Of a stretch of DNA of 64,000 nucleotides, positions 28,401 to 37,889 are shown piece after piece; position 1 is the first letter of the stretch, and the number at the start of each line of letters is the position of its first letter. Below the pieces are notes generated by a model. That model had not been told where the DNA came from. It searched no databases and worked only from the letters and a program-made list of their open reading frames with translations. A program made the translations under genes and the position numbers. Where the stretch lies: contig NC_088295.1 in assembly GCF_032854445.1 (NCBI RefSeq), forward strand, positions 63,657,249-63,721,248, read 5' to 3'. Origin of the DNA: Liolophura sinensis. Its lineage: Eukaryota; Mollusca; Polyplacophora; Chitonida; Chitonidae.

Positions 28401-28488
28401 GGCAAATCAAATAGGGTTGAAGTCAGTCATACCCGTCATTTGCCGATCAGCTGAAAGCCAAAAAGTTTCAAGACCTGCGTGCAGAATC

Positions 28489-29768
28489 ATGTTCCACTTT
28501 GACTCTTGCGACAGCCTGTTTTCTGGCTCAAGTTCCACTGGAGACTTGTCTAGTGTGTGTTTATGTCCCAAGATTCCGACAACTCTTCCCTATTTTCTAG
28601 TAGCTTTGAAGATGACGATTTCGGGTGGCCAAATGAATCTCGTCTCATTCCACTTGGTGGAAACAATTTCCTGCCAGGTACTGTCGACAGCATGACGGTA
28701 AAAAACGACATAGGCTTGACATCGGATTTGACACTGATTCTCTCCCTTCCCGACATGTGTGACGTCAAGTTCTTAGTGGGCGCAGATAAAACGCCTGTGT
28801 ATGGAATTAAAGCCATTCTGGCGGCTCGAAGCATGGTTTTTGCCCAGATATTTCGATCCCGACAAACCTGTGTGGAGCAAGCCACCAAAACCAAATGTAA
28901 GACTCTAGCACAAAAACTGAAAACCTTCAACAAAAGATGTCTCTCGCCTTTCAAGAATCGACAAAGTGCAGAGAAGGAGGCAAACAAACAGGACCAAATC
29001 GTTATTCCAGTAGAAAATGTTCTTCCCGATATATTTCGACGACTGATACTCTACCTTCACACGGGAAGTGTTAAGATTACTCTCCACTCAGTTGTTGGAG
29101 TGATGAACGCTGCCCAAACATATGGAGTGACTAGTTTGAGAGATGCCTGCTGGGATTTTGCCGCCAGTTTTCTCAGTGTCAGATCAGTCCTACCCCTTCT
29201 TCTCTCAACACGGCCATATTCAGAGCACAAGTTGACCGTGGATTTAGTTGGGTATATCCTTGACTTTATCAGCCACAAAGCAGATGTTATTTTTCGTCTG
29301 CCGGATTTTAAGTATTTGTCACTTGAAACAATTCGCTTGATATACGCCAGGGAAAATCTCCATGTATCGGAAGAGACCAAATGCGAAAGCATCTTGCTGT
29401 GGTGCAAAGAACACTTCAATTCTCAAGACAATCTAAGCATTCGTCGAACCCTGAAAGATGTTCTACCTACAGCTGACGTCGATGCTTTATGCCCGGTGGA
29501 GGTCGGAAAATCATCGAAATCGCCTTCTCAAGAAAAGCTAAAGCACTGTACAGAGTCCTTCTCCAATATCAGTGAAAAAGAAATAGACACGTCTACTCCC
29601 ATAAACAAACAGAAAAAGTCAGCATTAATGGCAAAGGCAATTTTCGCAAGTCCATTCGGAAGATTGATTAGGCGACCATCATCGCCCTTAAGCTCATCTA
29701 GCTCGGTGTCTGACATTTGTCAAGACAGCGGTTTTGGAAGCTCGTCGGAAGACTTGTTTACAATTTGA
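28489..29768 (+). pseudogene. BTB-BACK array copy 4, frameshifted near the 5' end
   Basis: The usual ATG is at 28489, but two extra bases in the GTGTGTTT run near 28555-28562 shift the frame after about 25 codons (SSVC then LCPKIPTT...), with termination at about 28695. From the internal ATG at 28563 the frame is open to 29768 (401 aa). That product would have the whole BTB, BACK and tail and lack only the Ser-rich first 25 residues. It could therefore still be made by internal initiation, or this may be a recent null allele. The rest of the sequence is as intact as its siblings. AATAAA is at 29940-29945. Confidence 0.75.
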
Positions 29769-30468
29769 ATCCGTATCAATGTCAGTTTAAACAGGATTCT
29801 TTACGAGTGCTAAATCACTGTAAGCGGCTGAGAAATGCTGCTAAATGTTTTTGTAAATAAGAACCACTGCTATGTTGGAATTTATTGACACTAAATGTCA
29901 TATTGTATCCTTTATACCAAGTGCTAGAATGAAAAGAAAAATAAAATGTCGTTACTGAACGATTGCACCTTGTTTTTTGTGTGTGTGTTGTTCTCTAGGT
30001 TTTAATCCCCTCACTCCTTGTAAAGGAACTAACGTCGTCAGCCATACATCCTGATTGGTTGAACGGGTTAATAAGTGTATTTCCATACTTGCTGGTGTTG
30101 ATCACAGTATGATGTAAGATAGAATGTCATTAAAATGATACATGGAAATGTCTTCAAATAATGTCCCTATTTCTGAAAAACACCTTCCCCCCTCCCAACG
30201 CCCTTGACGCCCCTCTGTACTTGAATATGTCATACCTCCATAACCACCTAAACGAGAAGTTGATTAGAATAGTTAAACAGTGGTCGGCCAGAGGCTGGAT
30301 ACTCCATCAGACATAAACTTGGAGAAATCTTACTATACATTATCGTATTCTACAGCTGCATTCAGTGAGACAGCGTCTTTCTAAAAACATCGAGGCGACG
30401 GTCAACTTTAGATATAAGGTCCAACAAAGGACAAATTCTATTAAAAGAACAAAAAACTTCGTTATTTT

Positions 30469-30510
30469 TTACCTTAATTTGACTCAAACCCACAATCTTC
30501 TGCTAGGGGA
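30469..30510 (-). pseudogene. Truncated tRNA-Arg-like relic at a deletion junction, unit 4
   Basis: Module A tRNA sequence runs to TCTTCTGCTAGGGG and then jumps to the AACTAAACAGTGGTCGGCC of module B. The same junction occurs at 47413-47455. Confidence 0.75.
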
Positions 30511-30699
30511 ACTAAACAGTGGTCGGCCAGAGGCTGGATACTTTTTCAGGCATATACTACTATAGAAAATCGTCTTCTACAGCTGCATTCGGTGAGATTA
30601 GGTCTTCTTAAAAAGATCACGGCGACGGTCAACTTCAGATCTAAGGTCCGAACAACAAAGGACAAATTCTATTTAAAAAGCGCACAAAGCATGTACTTT

Positions 30700-30772
30700 C
30701 GACCAAGATATGACTCGAACACACACTCTTTGGCCCCAGAAGCCGACGCCTAATACATTAGACCACAAGGCC
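30700..30772 (-). pseudogene. tRNA-Arg-like relic, module B, unit 4
   Basis: Same form as at 19498, with one further change in the anticodon loop region (GGCCCCAGAAGCC on the plus strand), so CCG is no longer cleanly present. Confidence 0.65.
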
Positions 30773-31490
30773 GGTGGTGATGAATTTTAGCTACTTGCAC
30801 AAGGCGGTACATTACAATAATTGTAACAGTATTACCACAATCCCTGTCGGTTTGACATAGCGTATATTTGATAGGTGTTTAACGCTGCTGAGAACGAGTG
30901 AGATTAGGTAGTCAGGCTTATGGGCAGGGGAAACGAGAGTAAACGATCAATCCTCGCCAGGTAAACCTGCAAATATCTTGACTTTGATAGAGCCGCTGTC
31001 GACACAGCAACAGGTAGACAAAGACACGCGACCTCATTTCTCAAAGGCATTATACCAAGTTTACCGATAGGACTATTACAAAAAACGACTGAAATCCAAT
31101 CAATGACTGCCATTTATGTACCTGATTTTCTTCAAGTTTCTTCAAGCTTTTTCTCACTTTAATCGTCACCTGTCTATTCTTATGTCTTAATGCCACAGTT
31201 ATTGATACACTTAATAGAAAACGATCACATCGTAAATCTCCATAAACTTCAGATATGACAATGGATTTGCTTTACCTACGGGTATTTTATATTTGACATT
31301 ACCCACAAGTTAATCAGATCGGATGGCAGGTGCTTTGTGTCCTAATCAAAAGCTCCATCCATACTTAGACTGCCTCAAAGCATTGACGTAATTAATATTA
31401 AAAGCTACATTGTTGATGCAACGCTGTGACATTTTTTTAGTATGGCAGGACTTATTGTTTGTGGTTGATCTTAAAACCTCGGTGTCCCCA

Positions 31491-31633
31491 TGACGTCACA
31501 CCTGAAGATGTCGTTTTTCAATGTTAACACCCATAGGGCGTGGCTCGCGTCGCTGTCAGACACCTGTGGCTTGATGTTTGTCATAAAGAGTAAACACTTT
31601 CGTTACTCGACCTCTGCTGCTTATGTATAAATA
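31491..31633 (+). promoter_or_regulatory. BTB gene 5 promoter: CRE and TATA
   Basis: CRE is at 31491-31498 and TATAAATA at 31626-31633. Confidence 0.7.
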
Positions 31634-31721
31634 GGCAAATCAAATCGGGTTGAAGTTAGTCATACCCGTTACTTGTCTATGAGCTGAAAGCCAAAAAGTT
31701 TCAAGACCTGCGTGCACAATC

Positions 31722-32999
31722 ATGTTCCACTGTGACTCTTTCGACAGCCTGTTTTCTGGCTCAAGTTCCACTGGAGACTTGTCTAGTGTGTGTATGCTCC
31801 AAGATTCCGACAACTCTTCCCTATTTTCTAGTAGCTTTGAAGATGACGATTTCGGGTGGCCAAATGAATCTCGTCTCATTCCACTTGGTGGAAACAATTT
31901 CCTGCCAGGTACTGTCGACAGCATGACGGTAAAAAACGACATGGGCTTGACATCGGATTTGACACTGATTCTCTCCCTTCCCGATATGTGTGACGTCAAG
32001 TTCTTAGTGGGCGCAGATAAAACGCCTGTGTATGGAATTAAAGCCATTCTGGCGGCTCGAAGCATGGTTTTTGCCCAGATATTTCGATCCCGACAAACCT
32101 GTGTGGAGCAAGCCACCAAAACCAAATGTAAGACTCTAGCACAAAAACTGAAAACCTTCAACAAAAGATGTCTCTCGCCTTTCAAGAATCGACAAAGTAC
32201 AGAGAAGGAGGCAAACAAACAGGAACAAATTGTTATTCCAGTAGAAAATGTTCTTCCCGATATATTTCGACGACTGATACTCTACCTTCACACGGGAAGT
32301 GTTAAGATTACTCTCCACTCAGTTGTTGGAGTGATGAACGCTGCCCAAACATATGGAGTGACTAGTTTGAGAGATGCCTGCTGGGATTTTGCCGCCAGTT
32401 TTCTCAATGTCAGATCAGTCCTACCCCTTCTTCTCTCAACACGGCCATATTCAGAGCACAAGTTGACCGTGGATTTAGTTGGGTATATCCTTGACTTTAT
32501 CAGCCACAAAGCAGATGTTATTTTTCGTCTGCCGGATTTTAAGTATTTGTCACTTGAAACAATTCGCTTGATATACGCCAGGGAAAATCTCCATGTATCG
32601 GAAGAGACCAAATGCGAAAGCATCTTGCTGTGGTGCAAAGAACACTTCAATTCTCAATACAATCTAAGCATTCGTCGAACCCTGAAAGATGTTCTACCTA
32701 CAGCTGACGTCGATGCTTTATGCCCGGTGGAGGTCGGAAAATCATCGAAATCGCCTTCTCAAGAAAAGCTAAAGCACTGTACAGAGTCCTTCTCCAATAT
32801 CAGTGAAAAAGAAATAGACACGTCTACTCCCAAAAACAAACAGAAAAAGTCGGCATTAATGGCAAAGGCAATTTTCGCAAGTCCATTCGGAAGATTGATT
32901 AGGCGACCATCATCGCCCTTAAGCTCATCTAGCTCGGTGTCTGACATTTGTCAAGACAGCGGTTTTGGAAGCTCGTCGGAAGACTTGTTTACAATTTGA
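31722..32999 (+). CDS. BTB-BACK domain protein, array copy 5 (425 aa)
   Basis: Full-length copy with intact domains. Copy-specific residues are Met in KNDMGL, Thr in QSTEKEA and Tyr in SQYNLSI. Otherwise it is very close to copy 2, but with the normal Val in the first BTB strand. AATAAA is at 33171-33176. Its downstream spacer is interrupted after module A by the LTR retrotransposon. Confidence 0.88.
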   Translation: MFHCDSFDSLFSGSSSTGDLSSVCMLQDSDNSSLFSSSFEDDDFGWPNESRLIPLGGNNFLPGTVDSMTVKNDMGLTSDLTLILSLPDMCDVKFLVGADKTPVYGIKAILAARSMVFAQIFRSRQTCVEQATKTKCKTLAQKLKTFNKRCLSPFKNRQSTEKEANKQEQIVIPVENVLPDIFRRLILYLHTGSVKITLHSVVGVMNAAQTYGVTSLRDACWDFAASFLNVRSVLPLLLSTRPYSEHKLTVDLVGYILDFISHKADVIFRLPDFKYLSLETIRLIYARENLHVSEETKCESILLWCKEHFNSQYNLSIRRTLKDVLPTADVDALCPVEVGKSSKSPSQEKLKHCTESFSNISEKEIDTSTPKNKQKKSALMAKAIFASPFGRLIRRPSSPLSSSSSVSDICQDSGFGSSSEDLFTI

Positions 33000-33698
33000 A
33001 TCCGTATCAATGTCAGTTTAAACAGGATTCTTTACGAGTGCTAAATCACTGTAAGCGGCTGAGAAATGCTGCTAAATGTTTTTGTAAATAAGAACCACTG
33101 CTTTGTTGGAATTTATTGACACTAAATGTCATATTGTATCCTTTATACCAAGTGCTAGAATGAAAAGAAAAATAAATTGTCGTTACTGAACGATTGCACC
33201 TTGTTTTTTTGTGTGTGTGTTCTTCTCTAAGTTTAATCCCCTCACTCCTTGTGAAGGAACTAACGTCGTCAGCCATACATCCTGATTGGTTGAACGGGTT
33301 AATAAGTGTATTTCCATACTTGCTGGTGTTGATCACAGTATGATGTAAGATAGAATGTCATTAGATTGATACATGGAAATGTCTTCAAATAATGTCCCTA
33401 TTTCTGAAAAACACCTTCCCCCTCCCAACGCCCTTGACGCCCCTCTGTACTTGAATATGTCATACCTCCATAACCACCTAAACGAGAAGTTGATTAGAAT
33501 AGTTAAACAGTGGTCGGCCAGAGGCTGGATACTCCATCAGACATAAACTTGGAGAAATCTTACTATACATTATCGTATTCTACATCTGCATTGAGTGAGA
33601 TAGCGTCTTTCTAAAAACATCGAGGCGACGGTCAACTTTAGATATAAGGTCCAACAAAGGACAAATTCTATTAAAAGAACAAAAAACTTCGTTATTTT

Positions 33699-33771
33699 CG
33701 ACCTTAATGGGACTCGAACCCACAATCTTCTGCTCGGAAGCCCGACGATATAGCCATAAGGCCACGAGGCC
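33699..33771 (-). pseudogene. tRNA-Arg-like relic, module A, unit 5
   Basis: Decayed copy as in the other module A relics; it lies about 180 bp left of the LTR insertion site. Confidence 0.7.
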
Positions 33772-33953
33772 GGTGGTAAGCAACCTTAGCTACTACCACA
33801 AGGCGGTACATTACAATAATTGTAACAGTATTACCACAAACCATGTCGGTTTGACATAACGTATATTTGATAGGTGTTTAACGCTGCACTGGAGAACGGG
33901 CAGTTATATGACGGCCGTCAGGCTTATTAGTGGGGGAAGCGAAAGTAAAATAT

Positions 33954-36003
33954 TGTGGCGATTTTGCTAGAGACAGTATATGATTTCATATAATTGCATG
34001 GTAGGTTAGGGGTTAATTTTCTGCCTTGTCCATAACGTACACAGGTTTTACCAGTAGAATGTAAATTTTTATGGGTTAGACATATCCTCAAATTAAATTA
34101 GAATTTTTGTGGAATATTTTGAAATATATATATGTTTTTTTTTTGTAACATATAGAGACAGGATATTTTGTGGACTCATGAGAGCAAGTTGTTTTTGGCG
34201 CCTTAATATAACTTTTGAAGGACACAGTTTCCGTGGACCCCTGTCCCTTCCAACGTAAGAATTTTAACATTTGATGACTTAATTAGAACACCATATTTCA
34301 CGTATAATACACTGACATGTTGAAGGAGTTTCTCTCCAAGCTTGGTGATCGGATATTGTTTGGCTAGGTTGCTAACAATATTTTTTTTTTAGCGACCTTA
34401 AGTTTGGCGAAACATCCGCCATTGTTAATATTTTGAAGTGACAAATTCGAGTAGAGTTTCCATTACTTTTGGACATATTCTTGCTATAACAAAACACGTA
34501 CGGCATCTTTCCAGTTAAAACAACATTAGTACTCACTGACTGTGGCATGATTTTGGCATAAAACGTCCTTTATACCAAGTTTAAGACACTAAATCATTTT
34601 TGTGGTTGTTGTTGTTGCTTCGCCGCGCACGATCGTCGTTCACGGTGAACTGCCGCTAGACGAGGTTGTCTACTTTACGACATCTTTTAGTGTTAAACTC
34701 ATATTGAAGAGTTTCAAAAGGGGCATTAACTTGTATTTGCGAAAGTAAATAGTTTCACTCCACAGGCTCATCTCCTTTCTACCTACAAGTTATTGTTCAT
34801 CTTTCCATTATTAAGAAAAAGAAAGAAAAATGTGCCATGACATTAGATACGCATGTACATGTATAGTATTTCTATACACAGATGTTGTTACTTTGGTATT
34901 AGCCAATCAGTGCTCTGAGTACCATCCTTGGTACTCATGAATATTTATGAGCGTAGACTATAAATACCGGGCAAATTCCCACTTTTAGTCCCAGATGATC
35001 TCGGACCACCGTCGTGTTAACATCTAAATTTCCACCTAGTTAGCTTTCTAAGGCAGGTATTTTACATGTATATAAGCAGTGTGAAGTGGTAGCTAGATAA
35101 GTTGTCAGCACTGAAGTGGGATTTCAGCTTCAGAGCATACCTAGAGACAGTGGGACTGCTAGTTCCAAATTGTGACACAAGTGTTCCCAGGCTGTGGGAC
35201 TGACTTTCCCAGGCTGTGAGACTGATATTCCCAACCATGATTGAGACAGTATATCTCAATAGTTTGTCACTGGGATTTTCTGGACCAAAATTTTATAATT
35301 CCCAAGTATGAGCCGAAACATTTATACTGGGAGAATTTGTGCATAAGTGCCCCTGAGCAATCGTGGGACTGGGATTCCCAGTTTCGGCACAGTGAGACAC
35401 CGAGTCCCAGAATTTGAAACTCGTTTTCCCAAGTTATTACTGGACCAATTCTGGAACTGTTACTCCCAGAGAAGACCTGAAAGTATTATTTACGGATAAT
35501 GTCCCCACACATGGCTGACATATTGTCTATATGACACCAGTAGGACATACCACTATCACAGCAGTACTAGGTTTAATACCTCCCTGAGATATCCCTAACA
35601 CAGTTATCTGAACCATCTGAAGTACAGATGTTGTGCTTGTACACAGTACTGGCACTTTTACCTATATCTATATCAACATACTCCTGTCACTCTATTTTAA
35701 TAAAACTGTTGCTGCTGTTTGTTGAACCTTAAAAATCGGACTTTTCTTGGTTATTCGAAGTTCAGAGCTAACTAGTGGTTTTCCCAAACATACTACTGAA
35801 TGACACGGACTGACCGAGCTGACATTCAAAAGAATCCATAGTAGCGAACGTCTCCATCAGTATACAGATATTGTTCCAGAGTTCGACACTGGGTGATTCA
35901 CGCTACCAATATTGTGCTTTCCCCTGTAGTAAATGGTGTGATTTGGAACTGGGATATCTGTATCGTTAAGAAGATATATATATATAAAAACAAAATCGCT
36001 ACA
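33954..36003 (+). repeat. 5' LTR (2050 bp)
   Basis: TG...CA ends. TATAAATA at 34959-34966 suggests transcription start near 34990, and AATAAA at 35699-35704 suggests R ends near 35720. This gives U3 of about 1.04 kb, R of about 0.73 kb and U5 of about 0.28 kb. R is rich in TGGGA/TCCCA motifs (35110-35475). Confidence 0.95.
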
Positions 36004-36006
36004 ACT

Positions 36007-36026
36007 TGGTGGCAGCGGTGGGATTC
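36007..36026 (+). other. Primer binding site, tRNA-Leu
   Basis: TGGTGGCAGCGGTGGGATTC begins 3 bp after the LTR. It is complementary to the 3' end (with CCA) of animal tRNA-Leu(AAG)-type tRNAs, as I recall their sequence. Confidence 0.8.
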
Positions 36027-36066
36027 ATTTGAAGTTCAGTTGTCAGGGACCTGCAACTTATTCACA

Positions 36067-37041
36067 ATGGAGGAAGACAGGACAGTTGAAACAGACGGGA
36101 GCGATGAAGAAGTTTCGTTTCGATTACCACAGAGAGAGGACACCAGAGACCATGATGAGGCTCCGAGATCATCTCCACATGAGTATGCATCTGGCGACGC
36201 TGCTTATGTGCCTAGAAATACAAGTCGTCGTCAACTAAGACCAGAAATTTACAACGGGGAAACGTCTTGGGAAGAGTACCTGAAAATATTTAATACCATT
36301 TCCCGAGTCAACTGTTGGACGAAGAGAGAACAAGCAGATTATCTCTTCACACATTTAAAAGGGTCTGCTCGACAACTGGCCTGCACACTTACTGATGATG
36401 AACAAATGAACTTTGATTATCTTGTAGAAGTTCTGAGAAACCGTTTTGGTCGACGAGATCAAGCTGAACTGTATCTGGCTGAACTGAGGGGCAGACGTCG
36501 CAGAGACAAAGAGGGCCTTCGAGAATTAGGTCAAGCCATTTTGAAGCTGTCAACATTAGCTTACCCAGGGATGTCGTCTTGTCACCAGGAAAGGCTTGCC
36601 AAGATCCACTTTATTGACGCCATTGAAGATTACGAAATGAGGATGCTAGTACAGCAAGGAAAGCCCAGTACCTTACAGCAAGCGATTACTTTGGCTCTGG
36701 AGATTGAAGGATACTGGAAGATAGAAGCTCAACGCAGAGACGAGATTCCACGTAAACGACATGTGAGAGAAATTACAGCGGTACCAAGAGCAGATAATAC
36801 CAATTTGGGAAAGAGAATTTCGGCCTTGGAGAAATTAATCAAGGAGATGTCATGTAAACAGAAGTCTGTCAATAATGACCGGTCTTGGGAAAAACCGTCA
36901 TCGCCAAAGAGAGATGTTGAATGCTTCCAGTGTCACCGATATGGACATTACCGACGTGAATGTCCTCTGAACAAAGGGAAACGTCAACACTTCTCGGGAA
37001 AAGGGGGACAACCGACCCAGAGGGGCGAGGACCGGTTGTAA
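36067..37041 (+). CDS. gag: Gag of the LTR retrotransposon (324 aa)
   Basis: Structural protein of the retrotransposon particle. The frame is open further upstream, but that part is LTR and primer site. The first ATG after the leader is 36067. An acidic N-terminus is followed by a capsid-like region (LRPEIYNGETSWEEYLKIFN... about 58-210) and a CCHC zinc knuckle CFQCHRYGHYRREC (about 289-302) for nucleic-acid binding. It ends in TAA at 37039-37041, inside the frameshift pseudoknot. Confidence 0.9.
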   Translation: MEEDRTVETDGSDEEVSFRLPQREDTRDHDEAPRSSPHEYASGDAAYVPRNTSRRQLRPEIYNGETSWEEYLKIFNTISRVNCWTKREQADYLFTHLKGSARQLACTLTDDEQMNFDYLVEVLRNRFGRRDQAELYLAELRGRRRRDKEGLRELGQAILKLSTLAYPGMSSCHQERLAKIHFIDAIEDYEMRMLVQQGKPSTLQQAITLALEIEGYWKIEAQRRDEIPRKRHVREITAVPRADNTNLGKRISALEKLIKEMSCKQKSVNNDRSWEKPSSPKRDVECFQCHRYGHYRRECPLNKGKRQHFSGKGGQPTQRGEDRL

Positions 37042-37053
37042 ATTCCAGGCCCC
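36996..37053 (+). promoter_or_regulatory. Predicted -1 ribosomal frameshift signal (gag to pol)
   Basis: The slippery heptamer G GGA AAA (36996-37002) is in the gag frame. Five nt later there is a 7-bp stem, ACAACCG (37008-37014) with CGGTTGT (37033-37039). The loop GGGGC (37022-37026) can pair with GCCCC (37049-37053), giving an H-type pseudoknot. Pol is in the -1 frame and open across the site. Confidence 0.8.
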
Positions 37054-37889
37054 AACAACAGATATCAACTTCACAGAAGTTAAACAATACAAATTTTAGT
37101 ACTTGCAGAGAGAAGTCATCAGAGTTGAACATCACTATGAAATCTGCGGATCATCCGAAGTCTTCAAGTTCAGAACTGGTACTTGAGATAGGGATGGAGA
37201 ATCTAGGTAGTGGGATGTTTGTTACAGGATTTATAGGGAGTAACATAGTTTCATTTCTTGTGGACACCGGTTCTTGTGTCACAATAATTTCGAGTCAAGT
37301 CTATAGCAGTATTCCGGAGATAGAACGACCGAAATTGGTACCCACTGACCTGAGATTACAAGGTGCAGATCATAAGCCACTGAAGGTGCTCGGGATGTGT
37401 CAACTAGATATTAGGATTTTATCCAGTCCCACCTACATAGATGTTATCATTGCTGATGTCATGTGTGAGGGAATAATAGGGATGAACTTCTTGACTAAAT
37501 TTGATTGTGAAATTCACCCGGGAAGGAGGTGCATTACCTGTGAAGGACAGCAGCTTTTATGCTCTAGGTTGTCAGATGTAACTAGTTGTTGTTGGCTGGT
37601 TATTGATAAAACTGTTACTGTTTCTCCTGGTCAACAGATTGTCATTTCCACAAAACCATTCAAGGATCAGAAGTTAGTGGGAAAATGGGCAATATGTGAA
37701 CCGCTACAGAAAATTTCCAAGAAAACAAATTTATTAGTTGGGAGGACATTAGTGGACACTGAGACAGAGAAAATTCCAGTGTCAATTATAAATTTGGGCG
37801 TGGAAATGGAAACTATATATAAAGGTACAACAATAGCCGAACTGAGTCCAGTGATAAACATTAACCAGGTATTAACTCAAGAGAACTAG
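37003..37889 (+). CDS. pro: Protease part of Pol (in -1 frame, ends at TAG)
   Basis: This frame is entered from gag by the frameshift and is open to a TAG at 37887-37889. It contains a retropepsin-type aspartic protease: the active site FLVDTGSCVTII near 37255-37290 and the downstream IIGMNFL flap/strand motif near 37470-37490. It cleaves the polyprotein during particle maturation. The remaining C-terminal residues link to reverse transcriptase. The stop separates it from the rest of pol, which continues in the same frame. Confidence 0.85.

Noticed and set aside
35062-35259. 65-codon antisense frame in the LTR (repeated at 42749-42946)
   Set aside because: Present twice only because LTRs are duplicated. 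It overlaps the TGGGA/TCCCA repeat cluster and has no recognisable domain.
35893-36066. N-terminal extension of gag upstream of 36067
   Set aside because: This part covers the LTR end and the primer binding site. The frame is open by chance and the gag ATG follows the leader.
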